Origin: Phymorhynchus buccinoides
Lineage: Eukaryota > Mollusca > Gastropoda > Neogastropoda > Raphitomidae
NCBI GenBank assembly: GCA_017654935.2
Contig: CM065694.1
Span: 9,147,852 to 9,211,851, forward strand
DNA: 64,000 bases
Reading direction: 5' to 3'
The notes under the pieces were generated by a model. That model was not told the origin of the DNA. It saw only the letters and a program-made list of their open reading frames with translations, and made no database searches. Positions 20,761 to 33,092 of this stretch are shown one piece after another (within the stretch, counting starts at the first letter, position 1; the number at the start of each line of letters is the position of its first letter). Made by a program: the position numbers and the translations under genes.

Positions 20761-21258
20761 TGTTGTTTTTGGTATATTGGTTGTCAGGGATTTTCAATGT
20801 GGCAAAATCTACAAAAATAGCTGATAGGGGAAGATAAGCTGTTGAGGGAAATAGCGAACTGGCATGGCTCTTTTCTGTCAACAGATTATCTCCCTTCCCT
20901 TAATGACAAAATTGTTAATAAAGCCAGATTGTTTTTCTTCTGGTCCAGTCATTTTCCTTCTGTGATCCTGTTCATATGAAATTGGGGGGAGGAGAAAGTA
21001 TTACATAATTATGCTGGGGGGTTTGGGGTGGTTGTTTTTTTAATTTATTTATTTAATGATTTTTTTTTTTAATGTTCAATGTAAGTTGGTAACAGTAGAC
21101 AAAATGTTTAATGGTTAAAACCTGCCAAATTTTATTATCTCTTCTAGCACAATGGGCGAATATCACACAATTATTATATAATATTATTCATCCAAGACAT
21201 CACTCTTGTGCGTAATTTACACAAGTTGCAGTAAGCTAACGACGTTGCAGGCATTTAA

Positions 21259-21496
21259 CCCTTTCACTGCCAATGTCGCATTTATGCACCACAATAGTTT
21301 AACACCAATGTCATTAAAAGGCATCAAATCAGGGCCTGTTATCAGTAGACCCTATTTTCTTGATTTTGGGAGGTAAGGATGGGCCTAATGTTATGCATGT
21401 CACAGAGGAACTCCCAATATTGCAGATAAAAAAAATGTTCTACCCAGTTAAGTTTAATGGTATTTTTGGGCTGAAAAATGGCTGGCGGCGAAAGGG
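21259..21496 (+). mobile_element. piggyBac-like MITE, family A
   Basis: TTAA at 21255-21258 and 21497-21500. CCCTTTCACTGCCA / TGGCGGCGAAAGGG ends. Confidence 0.88.
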
Positions 21497-21654
21497 TTAA
21501 TACTTCAACTTCTGCTAGTCTATTTTATGCTGCTGCCACAGCAGTATTGCAAGCTGAAGTTGCTAGCCTAGATCACGGAGTTAAAAGTTTTAACTCCGTG
21601 GTGTATACCCGTGCGCTAAGGCAGTGGGGTGGAGTGGAGTTTCTCCCATGTTTC

Positions 21655-21872
21655 TCAGCCATTTTTTCAGCGAAACATTGCCTGGGTAGAGACAAAAATA
21701 TGTCTGTAATATTGGGGATTCCTCTGTGACATATTTAAAGTAAGGCCTATCCTTACCTGCCAAAATTAAGAGAACAGGGTCTTTGGAGATAACAGACCCT
21801 GATTTTATGCCTTTTAGTGACATGGGTGTTAAATCTTTGTGGTGCAAAAATGCGACGTTGGCGGTGAAAGGG
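21655..21872 (-). mobile_element. piggyBac-like MITE, family A, reverse and truncated
   Basis: The right end GGCGGTGAAAGGG plus TTAA is intact. The other end breaks near CAGCCATTTTTTCAGC. It lies opposite to the copy at 21259, about 160 bases away. Confidence 0.8.
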
Positions 21873-21995
21873 TTAAAAATAGTTTCACTCACGTGAAGTT
21901 TAGGCTCACCTCGGAGCTTTAGGGGGCGTTGTCTGCTGACAAACATTGGTTTATGCCATGCATACTATATATCAAGTGCACAGTCCTTGTTTATA

Positions 21996-22175
21996 CAGTG
22001 GAACCTCCCTTATAAGACCTCCCATTATAAGACTCCCTCCCACATAAGACCTACTTCCTTTTCTGAGACATTGCCCTTCTTTGTAAGTATTAACATTACC
22101 TCCCCTATAAGACCCCTCCTTTATAAGACCTCATTTGTGATGATTTTTGAAGGTCTTATAAGGGAGGTTCCACTG
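21996..22175. mobile_element. Tigger-like (mariner superfamily) MITE
   Basis: Inverted ends CAGTGGAACCTCCCTTATAA / TTATAAGGGAGGTTCCACTG, TA before the left end, 180 bp. The ends resemble invertebrate pogo/Tigger termini; this is inference from the sequence start. Confidence 0.8.
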
Positions 22176-22179
22176 TGCT

Positions 22180-23480
22180 AAGAACAATTACTTTGTAGAT
22201 TTTGGTTTGGTTTGGTTCTGGGGGGGGTTTCTGCATATACACAAATAATACTCATTATTATAATAAATTTGTAACAATCGTTCAAAATGTATGTAATTAT
22301 TTATTCATTCAATCTTCCTGGTCCCGCTATCAGTTAAGTGCAAAACAAAACCTTGACAATCTTTGCGCCGCAGGTGTTTTTTTGGGGGGAAGAGCCAACA
22401 TTTTCTTGCCTTTGTTTTTAGGACACTGAATACTCTCGTACAAAGCAATGCATACTGCTGTGTCCTTTTTTTGTATGTCACAAAATTGGCAACGTTTTCC
22501 CTTCCCACCTTTTTTCTCTTATTTATAAAAAGCTTTTTGCTCAGTTTTCAGTCAAAGGGGTATTCTTTGATTTGTTGTTGTTTTGGTTTTTTTACAACAA
22601 ATTAAAACAGTCGAAATTGAATCCCAAAAGAAAAAAGAAATTTAATTTAATATTCTCCCATTCAATTCAGTAAAGAAGAAAATAAACTGATATTTTGTTT
22701 CTTTGTCATTATGTTTGAATCATAAGAAGAACATCATTGAAAGTTATATTATTGTCTATGTTGCAGTTCAGCAAAACTAGCATCAATGAGGTTGGGGTTT
22801 TTGGGGGGGGGGTTTTTTGGTGGATGAGGAGAAAAATATATTTGATTTTTTTTTTATATATATATATATATGGCCCTTGTTAATTTAACAGAAATAAGAG
22901 TGGTTATTTTTTTTTTTCATTTTTAAAACTTAATTTTGGTTTAAAAAAATAAAAATAAAAATGTTCGTATTTTTGTTTTCATTTTTGTCTATACAATTGT
23001 TTTCGTCCACACCAATGAGCGACTTAGCTGGCTCTTTTGTCCGCCACACAGCTGTTTCGGGAGGAACATTTAGTTTATTTATAATTTCAGAAGTTGTTTC
23101 AAGCCAACTTTACTTTACCATAAGTTGCTTTTCATAAATTACAGTCAATAATATGTTGTAGTATGTGTCAAAATTACTTATATTCAGTGGACATTGCTAG
23201 ATGTTCACTCATGGGCAATTTTATTTATGTTTGTGTTTTATTCAAGAACATTTTCTACTAAATATGTTGTATGATACTGCTCAACAAAATAAGTTTTTAC
23301 CATAAATCTGATGGAAGAAATATATTAGCAATACAATGAAGAACATACAGCCCAAATATTTTTACAAGCAAAAGCTTGGTGCAGTTTTTATCTAAGATTT
23401 CTAAATTCAGTCTTTTAACTAAATAGCTTGATTTGTATGGGGTGGAACAGCTGTGGCCAGGTGGCATAACGCTCAAGTGG
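22180..23480. other. AT-rich stretch, no gene recognised
   Basis: Long T-runs, a (TA)n at about 22856-22870 and no repeat copy I can match. No ORF with protein character. Confidence 0.5.
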
Positions 23481-23489
23481 GGCTAATCC

Positions 23490-23680
23490 TCTCTATATTC
23501 TTAGTTGGGGATAAAGAGAGAGAGAGAGAGATAGGGAGGAGTCCCACCCACCCTCTCTCTCTCACTACGCCCGACTAAGAATATAGCGTGATAAGCCCCT
23601 AGTGGATTGACTGCCCCCTGGCGGTCAAATTATCGCCATAAGTCGACCATTCAACAAAGGTGATTTTGAATATCTGTATT
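23490..23680. mobile_element. Single copy of the GA/CT fold-back element
   Basis: ATTCTTAGTTGGGGATAAAG, GA tract, CT tract, then CTCACTACGCCCGACTAAGA and ATTGACTGCCCCCTGGCGGT, as in 853-1428. Confidence 0.8.
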
Positions 23681-23792
23681 CATTCTGTGTTGTTTTTTGG
23701 TCAATTGTGGTTTTAGCATTGTCAAACTGTGTTAACTAATCTGTGATAGCAATCAGACAATGACAGAAGTTCTGATATAATATTGAAGATAC

Positions 23793-23966
23793 CAGTGGAA
23801 CCTCCCTCAGAAGACTTCCCATTATAAGATCCCCTCTCACATAAGACCTACTTCTCTGAGACATTGCCCTTCTCTGTCAGTATTAAAATTACCTCCCTTC
23901 AAGACCCCTCCCTTATATAGCCTCATTTTGGGTGATTTTTTTAAGTCTTATAATGGAGGTTCCACT
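23793..23966. mobile_element. Tigger-like MITE
   Basis: CAGTGGAACCTCCCTC start and GGAGGTTCCACTG end. The body matches 21996-22175. Confidence 0.8.
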
Positions 23967-24254
23967 GCACCAATAGCATTTTGTGTTCATTATAACAAAT
24001 ATAGCTCTGATAATCACAGTTCACAGTGAATTAATCTTGATCTTGAAGTGAGTTGATAGTGTCACTCGCATGTTTCGAGTTGGCGAAACCAAAATGTAAA
24101 AAAAAGAAAAAGTACGTGAATCATTAGAGAAGTGACTGGCTGCAGAACAGTGTTATTCGGAAAAGAGACAAAGACAAAGAGTTTGAAGCTTTTTGTGAAC
24201 CTTGTCAAAATGTTGTCAGTTGGAAGGCGAGGTAAGATGTGAAATGCTGTGAAA

Positions 24255-24665
24255 TGAGTCACAGAGACTTATCTCTGTGAAATTTGGGCTGCTCTCCCCC
24301 GGAGAGCGCGTCGCCGCAAGTGCAGCGCCTACCCTTTTTTTTAGGGGTGGGTGGGTGGGGGCACAGGGTGAGGAGGGGGTGTGGGCACACTTAGAAAACC
24401 TAGCTATCAATTTGGCCATACCAGGCAGCGGGATTTCTCCCTGCTCTTACCGACTTTCTACTGCCGTGGGGATTTTTACGCGCGTAAAGCGCACGGGTCA
24501 GACTAACTTTAAGTCCCCATCCGAAGGACTGGACGGTCAGTTCGATTTTCCTGTCGAACTAGCAAGAAAGGGCGAGGAGGCCGGGATTCGAACCCGTGTC
24601 ATTCACACTGCAGTCACGCATTACATTTGGCGGGCGAACGTCTTAACCACTCGGCCACCTTTCTA
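24255..24665 (-). repeat. tRNA-derived SINE with Ser/Leu-like head, reverse
   Basis: On the minus strand from 24665: GGTGGCCGAGTGGTTAAGAC (A-box) and ACGGGTTCGAATCCCGGCC (B-box), then a long body and the tail TCACAGAGATAAGTCTCTGT. A second copy is at 32520-32935. Confidence 0.85.
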
Positions 24666-24769
24666 TGTTACCATGATAGTGTTAGAATGGAGGGACCTAA
24701 GACCCTCAAATGTTCCATGCAGATAGGTAGTTGGGATATCTAGGCCAAGTTCGAAGTGAAGAATGGTCA

Positions 24770-24895
24770 AATGTCAAGGTCACTGGATTTTTGTAAATTT
24801 TGGTCAATGGAAAGAAAGAGGCAAAATTCTGTTTTCTATGTCCGATTTCTGCGAATTGAATGTCAAACTTCAAATGATTATAAAATATGTGCAGT
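24770..24895 (+). repeat. Fragment of repeat M
   Basis: AGAGGCAAAATTCTGTTTTC to CAAACTTCAAATGATTATAA, as in 25490-25600. Confidence 0.7.
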
Positions 24896-25334
24896 GTTGC
24901 CACGCACTAGTATGTATTTGTTATCCTTTTTTACTGTTTTTTTAACCTGGACTCAATAAATAGAGCGGAATGGCTTACGTTTCCAGCACTGTCTGGAATT
25001 ATGTGCTATAGGGTACAATGAGGGAAGTGTCATGTTATGAATTGTACTATATTGTTTTATGTTTTCAGGTTTTGTACGTTGTTAAGATTAATGGATTTGT
25101 GTTTTGCTATACGTGGTCGAACTTTACGCAGTGACAGTCCTGAGATAACCATAGCTGTTGACGGGACTATAACAGACTAACTAACTAACTAACGCTCTAG
25201 TTTGGTTTTTGTCGAGTCTGGTTTTGTTTCTAAATCTGTGATGTTTGGTTGTTGGTTGTGTTTTTGTGTGGGTTTTTTCCTGGTTTTTGTTGTTAAATCA
25301 TTTGTGATTGTGCAGGGGAAAACCCCCCAGCATA

Positions 25335-25730
25335 AGTCGCTCAGAGTGTTTTTGAGCAAAAGCCAAAAATAGTCAACAACCCCCAAAACATAATTTTTTT
25401 ATTTATGGCATGTTTATGTCTATTTTTGTATCTATTCTACCAGTATCCACAACATGAAAGACAATTTTGAAATTGATTTCTTTGTTTACTTGATTGTTTT
25501 TCTAAATTTTGGTCAATAGAAAGAAAGAGGCAAAATTCTGTTTTCTATGTCTGATTTCTGCGAATCGAATGCCAAACTTCAAATGATTATAAAATAAGAA
25601 CTAAACAAGATAACTCAATTTGGTGTTCAGTGTATTAACAAGAAATCTTTGCTCCATCATCACAAATTTAAATCTCAATTTATGCCCAAATTCCATCATG
25701 TCTGGTTTTTCCAAACACTATCACACTTGT
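25335..25730 (+). repeat. Dispersed repeat M
   Basis: Copy of 18100-18610 without the nested repeat C: AGTCGCTCAGAGTGTTTTTG through TTTGCTCCATCATCACAAAT. Confidence 0.78.
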
Positions 25731-26190
25731 GTTTGTTTCTTCCTCACCACCATTGTTTATCCTTTCTTTTTGGCCCCCCCAAAAAATCCAGAGAATTGTT
25801 TTTTTACAAAAACAAATCTGATTCATTAAAGTGACAAAATGTTGTTGAGGATGGTCCTCACATTCCAGACACGGTGTTGCACACAAGCGAACGATGTTCC
25901 GGTTCGCTGATGATATTCCGGTACGCTGATGTTCCGGTACGCTGTTACAAGTTATTTTGCTGGCCCCTTTTATATAAAGTTTCTGGCGTCTATATTTGAA
26001 TTTTTTTTTTGTAATTGCCCTTTTTTTTATTTTATGAAATTTCCACCATATTATTTTAGTTTTGCTTCTTTGTGCTTTGTCTTTTTCTTAAAGCTTTTAA
26101 ATTTTGTTCTATCGTTTTCTGATCTCTTTTTCTTTTTTATCACCCGAGCTTGTACTTCAAGAAATAGTTTTTGTTTTCTTCATTGACTCA

Positions 26191-26409
26191 TTAAATACTT
26201 GTAGCGGTGCCATGGCCGATGAGGTTTAGCCGAGGCATGGTTACCGCTACACCTATCTGTATTAATAAAAAAAATCGGGACTTTACTGGTTTCGTACTGC
26301 CTCCGGGCATTGCCTCCAGTATTGTTCCCACCATATTTGTATTTACAAATGTCCCATATGTGTCTGATTCAGACCAAGAGGACGTAAAACACCATTTTCG
26401 TCGTCGTCG
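26191..26409 (+). mobile_element. Family B retroposon with 12-base target duplication
   Basis: Direct repeat TTCATTGACTCA at 26179-26190 and 26410-26421 encloses GTAGCGGTGCCATGGCCGAT to GAGGACGTAAAACACCATTT and a short CGTCGTCGT end. Confidence 0.9.
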
Positions 26410-26632
26410 TTCATTGACTCACCAACCAACTCCCATTGACAAACTTTGACAACAAGAAATTTTTCGATTTTGATATCTTTGTGAAGAAATAGGTTTTGTT
26501 GGTGGGTTGTTGTTGTTTTTGTGTGTGTGTGTGTGCAGATTATAAGAGCTTCACATTTTGTTCATCAGGAAAGTTAAGACCTTCAGTCTGATTCAGGAAA
26601 AGATACAGAGTTGACTTTGTGCGAACAAAAGT

Positions 26633-27329
26633 CAGAGTTGCAACTAGAGGGCGCGATTGCGGGATTCGCGCATTAAAAAAAAAAATCCCGCAAATAAAAA
26701 AAAAGCTTCGCGAGAACGCGCGCGCAAAAAAGAAACCATCCCCGCACTTTTAAAACTGATGCGCGCGATCATTACGATCAAGCTAGTCACCCTTGGCAGG
26801 GCCTCTCATTCTCCCAACAGCGTGCACATAACAAGCAATTTCATTGGACAGTAGGTAGTTGTATACAATGATCGACCAATGAAAGCGTGTTTAATGTAAT
26901 TTAACAAGCGGGCTTCCGGTCTCAGCACTGGGTGCAGAAAAATGGCGACCAAACGCAAAAGCGGGACTTTGTTCGACTTCGCGTTAAAAAAACCACGATC
27001 GTCCCCACCACCTAGTCCTTCGACAAGCAGGACTTCAGAAGATGAAGAGATTGGCAATAAAGAAGCCAGCTTTGAACACGCAAGTGATTCAGACTGTGAG
27101 AGTGACCCAAAATCGAGTGCTGATAAATCGAAAAAGGGAACAAAGTTCCAAGACGACTGGAAAAAATGTAATTATGTCAGTGTGTGTGTGTGTGTCACTA
27201 AGTTTAAATGTTATTGTACTTTTTTCTCCCATCCACACCCCCCCCCCCTTTTTTTTCCCCAAGTCCCCCCTTTTTTCAAGGTGAGGGGGGGCTTGCCCCC
27301 ACTTTGTTGAAATCCTAGTTGCAACTCTG
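26633..27329 (+). mobile_element. Non-autonomous hAT-like element with 5-base duplication
   Basis: Inverted ends CAGAGTTGCAACTAG / CTAGTTGCAACTCTG flanked by AAAGT on both sides, 697 bp. It carries a transposase first-exon remnant at 26942-27170. Confidence 0.85.
26942..27170 (+). pseudogene. hAT-like transposase N-terminal exon remnant
   Basis: ATG at 26942: MATKRKSGTLFDFALKKPRS, a Ser/Pro and acidic linker, then KGTKFQDDWKK. Layout as in 3277-3474, though the two differ widely in sequence. No catalytic part follows. Confidence 0.7.
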
Positions 27330-27534
27330 AAAGTCATTAACACTGAATTACTCGTTACTTAGTCATGACCATCACATTACTCTCAGTGTGAAAGGTGGGT
27401 TCAGTTGACCAGGCGCATTTTTTTCATTGGACTTTATATTTTCATCTTGAAATGCAACTTCATTTCATTTTTCTAGATAATATTTTTTGGTTTTTTTTTT
27501 CTCTTTATTTCTCTTTCTTTCCTTAAACTTTAAG

Positions 27535-27679
27535 GAAAAAACTGACTAAGAAAAGATCTGTCATGTGAATTATAGAGGTAGAACACTTTAAGTGAAAGTG
27601 TTCTACTTCTATAATTTTAACAAAATTATCAAAGCATATTTTCAAACACACATGACAGATCTTTTCTTAGTCAGTTTTT
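27535..27679. repeat. Near-perfect palindrome of 145 bases
   Basis: AAAAACTGACTAAGAAAAGA at the left reappears inverted at the right. An inner palindrome around 27591 (AACACTTTAAGTGAAAGTGTT) gives a second hairpin. Probably a small MITE. Confidence 0.85.
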
Positions 27680-28014
27680 AGGATTTGTATATTTTTGTGA
27701 GTTGCATGAAACTACAGCATTTTTGTTGTTGTTGATTGACATAATTTTTGTATAATTTTTATTTGCAGGTTTCTGCAAATCTGTTGATTTTTTTTCTTAA
27801 TGTAATCATTAGTCCGTTTTAAGCGTATGAATATAAACTTGTTTCATTTTGTGTGTGCAAAAATGGTGTACTTGCATGATTTGTAATTGATTTCTTTTTG
27901 TTTAATCAGTAATGCGTACATCAGTATCAATGTGATTTGATGTGTCCATGTGTAACTTTTTTCTTCCTGTTTATTTGTTTGCGTCATCTTAAAGTATTGT
28001 GTATTTTGCTTATA

Positions 28015-28120
28015 AATAAACTATTTATGAATGTACTTTGCTTATGAATAAACTATCATGAATGTACTTTGCTTATGAATAGACTATCAAGTATTTTGTT
28101 TATTGAATAAACTATCACTG
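28015..28120 (+). repeat. Tandem 30-40-base units each bearing AATAAAC
   Basis: Units of TTTGCTTATGAATAAACTAT repeat about four times. Three carry AATAAA, so the array holds several potential poly(A) signals on the + strand. Confidence 0.7.
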
Positions 28121-28229
28121 ACTACTGTAGACATTTGTTTTGGTGAGTCAGTATGTTAGTGCATGTGTCTGTGTGTGCGTGCGTACATGCATCATATTAA
28201 TGTGTCTGCGTTAATCAGTGTGCCAGTGC

Positions 28230-28420
28230 AATTGTGTTCGAACAGAGAGGTCCCTGGAAGTCGGAGTGTGGCTGCCCGCGTGGCGGTGTAATCAAAAACG
28301 GTCACACACGTAATGTTCTCATCCCTACCTGATGCACTTGCGCCATAGTGTTCAAGTGCGTCCGATGTTGGGATGATCCCTGGAGTCTTTTAGCCAGGGT
28401 AAGTCAAGCAAACAAACGGA
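28230..28420 (+). repeat. SINE-like repeat S1
   Basis: GTCGGAGTGTGGCTGCCCGC, AAAACGGTCACACACGTAAT and TAGTGTTCAAGTGC blocks shared with the other three S1 copies. Confidence 0.75.
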
Positions 28421-28499
28421 AGAAGAAGACAAAGAGAGGGAGAGAGAGAACAAGAGGGGAGTCTTCAGCTTTCTTTCCTGGCTTCAGACGCCACTAAGT

Positions 28500-28977
<478 letters not shown>

Positions 28978-29029
28978 TTGCTACGTTGAAGGAGCCTATG
29001 GAGGCTATTACTCAACTCGAGTTTAAAAA

Positions 29030-30640
29030 CTTGTACTGTCCTCTGGTATGACAGTGAGTTTAAAATACTGTCCTCTCTCTCTCTCAGTGAGTTTAAAATA
29101 CTGTCCTGGTGGTATGACAGTCTCTCTCCTGATGGTATCTCAGTCTCTTTAAATACTGTCCTGGTGGTATGGCTGAGTTTAAAATACTGTCTCTGGTGGT
29201 ATGGCAGTGAGTTAAAATCTCTCTGATGGTCTCTCTCTTTAAAATACTGTCCTGATGGTATCTCTCTAAAATACTGTCCTCTGGTATGACAGTGTCTCTC
29301 TCTCCTCTCTCTGACTCTCTTTCTACTGTCCTGATGGTATGACAGTGTGTTTAAAATACTGTCCTGATGGTATGACAGTGAGTTTAAAATACTGTCCTGA
29401 TGGTATGACAGTGAGTTTAAAATACTGTCCTGATGGTATGACAGTGAGTTTAAAATACTGTCCTGATGGTATGACAGTGAGTTTCTGTCCTGGTGGTATG
29501 ACAGTGTGTTTAAAATACTGTCCTGATGGTATGACAGTGTGTTTAAAATACTGTCCTGATGGTATGACAGTGTGTTTCTCTCTCTGTCCTGATGGTATGA
29601 CAGTGAGTTTAAAATACTGTCCTGATGGTATGACAGTGAGTTTAAAATACTGTCCTGATGGTATGACAGTGAGTTTAAAATACTGTCCTGATGGTATGAC
29701 AGTGAGTTTAAAGTACTGTCCTGATGGTATGACAGTCTTAAAATACTGTCCTCAGTGTGTTTAAAGTCTGTCCTGATGGTATGACAGTGTGTCCCTCTCC
29801 TGATGGTATGACTTTAAAGTCTGTCCTGATGGTATGACAGTGAGTTTAAAATACTGTCCTGATGGTATGACAGTGTGTTTAAAGTACTGTCCTGATGGTA
29901 TGACAGTGAGTTTAAAATACTGTCCTGATCTGTGTTTAAAGTACTGTCCTGATGGTATGACAGTGTGTTTAAAATACTGTCCTGATGGTATGACAGTGAG
30001 CCTACTGTCCTGAAGGTATGACTATGTGTTTAAAATACTGTCCTGATGGTATGACAGTGGTTTAAAGTACTGTCCTGAGAGCGCTATGACAGTGTGTTTA
30101 AAATACTGTCCTGATGGTATGACAGTGAGTTTAAAGTACTGTCCTGATGGTATGACAGTGAGTTTAAAATACTGTCCTGATGGTATGACAGTGTGTTTAA
30201 AATACTGTCCTGATGGTATGACAGTGTGTTTAAAATACTGTCCTGATGGTATGACAGTGTGTTTAAAATACTGTCCTGATGGTATGACAGTGTGTTTAAA
30301 ATACTGTCCTGGTGGTATGGCAGTGAGTTAAAAATTTACTGTCCTGATGGTATGGTAGTGTGTTTAAAATACTGTCCTGGTGGTATGGCAGTGAGTTAAA
30401 ATGTTACTGTCCTGATGGTATCACAGTGTTTAAAATACTGTCCTGATGGTATGACAGTGTGTTTAAAATACTGTCCTGATGGTATGACAGTGTGTTTAAA
30501 ATACTGTCCTGGTGGTATGGCAGTGAGTTAAAATTTTACTGTCCTGATGGTATGACAGTAAGACAATGGGCCCTGATAGACCTATCTTCCTGATGGTATG
30601 ACAGTTGCGGCAGTTAAAATTTTACTGTCATCTCTCTCTC
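29030..30640 (+). repeat. 33-bp satellite array
   Basis: Unit TTTAAAATACTGTCCTGATG + GTATGACAGTGAG, about 45 units including broken ones. Each unit holds the inverted pair ACTGTC / GACAGT ten bases apart. Units at both ends, mostly the first 300 bases, are mixed with CTCTCT blocks. Its open frame (SLKYCPDGMTV repeats) is a consequence of the 33-base period. Confidence 0.95.
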
Positions 30641-30656
30641 TCTCTCTTTTGCGGCA

Positions 30657-30692
<36 letters not shown>

Positions 30693-30719
30693 TCTATGTT
30701 AGTGTCTGTGGGTTATAAT

Positions 30720-31170
30720 GGAGCTGTCACATTTTTAAATACCCGTAAAACGTTTGCCTATTTTGTTTATGACTACAAAAATGTAATGTGATGCTGAAAG
30801 GAAAATGGGATCTGGAATCATCCATAAAACAAGGCAAAACCCGATCAGGTACAAAGTTCCCTCGCAGTCAGGGTCACACACACGGATGGACGGAGGAACA
30901 GAGACGAGTCTATGTGACTAAAAAAGTAATACAATGATATTCGACCGTCGCCCCACAAGTAGGTTAACGACTCTACTCCTCACGTGGATTTCGTTTTGAG
31001 CGAGTCCAATACAAATACAAACTAATACAAGAGGCAAAGCCTTCAAGGCTCACTCGAATATGGGACAACAACAAACACAGATTGAGGGGGGGTGTCTAAA
31101 GTACAAGATTGTCAATACAATTTTAAAGTACAAATGAAACTATCGTTAAAGGATATAACTAAAAAAAATA
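30720..31170. other. No gene recognised
   Basis: Possible body of a SINE whose tRNA-like head is at 31176-31246 on the minus strand. Confidence 0.35.
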
Positions 31171-31175
31171 AAAAA

Positions 31176-31246
31176 GCCCGTGCCGAGAATCGGATCCGGA
31201 ACCATTGGCATGACAGACAGACGCCCTACCAATGAGCTATCGAGGC
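31176..31246 (-). tRNA. Decayed tRNA-Asp-like sequence (probable SINE head)
   Basis: Minus strand: GCCTCGATAGCTCATTGGTA, loop CTGTCAT (anticodon GTC), then CCGGATCCGATTCTCGG as T-arm. The anticodon stem and acceptor stem have several mismatches, and a T-run follows. It is a tRNA-like relic or SINE promoter, not a working tRNA. Confidence 0.5.
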
Positions 31247-31584
31247 TTTCAGTGTTGATGAGTTTCTTAACTCATGTTGCCTGTTGAATACTCTCTAACC
31301 CACAAATCTAAAATGTTATCCGTTTTTTGTCTGTTTACAGTATTGTTTTAAGTATTTAATTATTCAAATCATTATTGTTTGAAAGCTTGCATAGACATCT
31401 ATATGTGTGCAAAGTTTGAACAATGTATGCCTTCCGTTACCCGGCAACATTAAAGTTGGAAGATTAGATCACGGACGCAACACACACATACACACACACA
31501 TACATACACACAGACACACAACCGAACAAATATCATACTAGAGACTCACTTCGTGTCAACACGAGTGAGCCAAAAACGGGTGAC

Positions 31585-31790
31585 AGAAATACAGCCGAAT
31601 CTCCAGTGCAGCCTACAGCCGAAAACGTATGGTGGATTATACATTGCAGCCCATGGCCGAAAAATAAAAATGCAGCTGATGGCCGAGGGCTGCAATTTAA
31701 TTTTTCGGCCGAAGACTGCAGCGTATATTCGACCCAGGGCTTCACCGTACATTCGGCCGAAGAAACGTATATTCGGCCCAGTTCCGGTTT
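31585..31790. repeat. Fold-back repeat rich in CGGCCGAA
   Basis: Nested inverted repeats centred near 31685: CCGAAAAATAAAAATGCAG pairs with CTGCAATTTAATTTTTCGG, and outer GGCCGAAT/ATTCGGCC blocks pair imperfectly. Confidence 0.7.
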
Positions 31791-32076
31791 CCCAATGAAA
31801 CATGACATCTATCTGACCACATTTTAGAAAGCAGCAGTGTGTGTGTTTTTGACATGGGGGAAGGGGAGGGGGAGGGGGGAGTAGAGATGGGCGCTTAGAT
31901 GGGGAATGAAGGGGTGACCAAGGGAGGAGGGGGGGGGGGGGGGGGGGGTGAGCAAAGAGAAGAAGGGTCAGAACTAGAGAACGTGAGGCGCGAGTCCAGC
32001 TGACGTCTTAGCCCTTGAGTAAACTGTGAGCCGCCTTCTTTGGGGTCTATTGTCGGGAACTATTAGCTTTGTGTGC

Positions 32077-32077
32077 T

Positions 32078-32139
<62 letters not shown>

Positions 32140-32351
32140 GGGGAGGCCTGGGTTGGGGACGAGAAGGGGAGGAGAATAGATGGACACACAGAGAGAAAGA
32201 GGTAGATAGAGACAATGAGTGCTGGCGAGGGGGGGGGGGGGGGGGGGAGGGGGGGGGACGAGGGTATATGGACACACAGAGAGAAAGAGATAGAGACAGT
32301 GAGTGCTGGCTGGGGGGAGGGGGGGGGGGTAGAAAGGGGACGAGGGTAGAT

Positions 32352-32424
<73 letters not shown>
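32077..32424. repeat. (GA)n tracts with a G-rich minisatellite between
   Basis: (GA)n at 32078-32137 and 32357-32424. Between them about three units containing ATGGACACACAGAGAGAAAG and GTGAGTGCTGGC with long G-runs. Confidence 0.9.
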
Positions 32425-32428
<4 letters not shown>

Positions 32429-32519
32429 TGATGACAAATGATGATGTAAGACGATGATGATGATAATGGGTAGGGATGAAAAAAGGGAGTGAGAGAGAGA
32501 AAGAGACATTAAGTGTGAA

Positions 32520-32935
32520 ATTCGGGCTGCTCCCACCTGGAGAGCGCGTCGCCGTGAGCGCAGTGCCACCTCTTCTTCTTCTTTTTTTTTTTTTTTTTTT
32601 TTTTTTGGGGGGGGGGGTAGGAGTTGAGGAGGGGGAGCGGACTTGGAAAACCTGGCTTCAATTTGGTCATACCACGCAGCGGGATTTCTCCCTACTCTAA
32701 CCGACTTTTAGTTAGCGTGAGCCGAATTTTACGTGCATAAAGCGCATGGGTCAGACTAGCTTAAGGTCCCCATCTGATCGAAGGACTCGACGTTCAGTTC
32801 GATTTCCCCGTCGAACACGAAAGAAAGGGCGAGGCCAGGATTCGAACACACAGAGCTCTTAGACCGTAACTCGAACCCGGGTCACTCATACATTGAAATT
32901 GGCAGGCGAACGTCTTAACCACTCTGCCACCTTCC
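32520..32935 (-). repeat. tRNA-derived SINE with Ser/Leu-like head, reverse
   Basis: As 24255-24665. Minus strand starts GGTGGCAGAGTGGTTAAGAC. A T-run (A-run on the minus strand) at 32581-32606 interrupts the tail. Confidence 0.8.
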
Positions 32936-33092
32936 CTTCTGTGATGATGATGATGAGGAGGAGGAGGAGGAGGAGGACGAGGAGGAGGAGAAGGAGAAGG
33001 ATATTTCTTTTATACGCAACTGACGAGGGTGAGAAGACCAATGAAATTGCAGTTTTATTCATTGGTTATGTGTGAACACTGCTTTGTTTTAA

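Noticed and set aside
29339..30331. Frames with SLKYCPDGMTV repeats
   Set aside because: A 33-base satellite unit is divisible by three, so it stays open by arithmetic; broken units and borders show no coding constraint.
31176..31246. Functional tRNA-Asp gene
   Set aside because: The acceptor and anticodon stems carry several mismatches; a relic or SINE head fits better.
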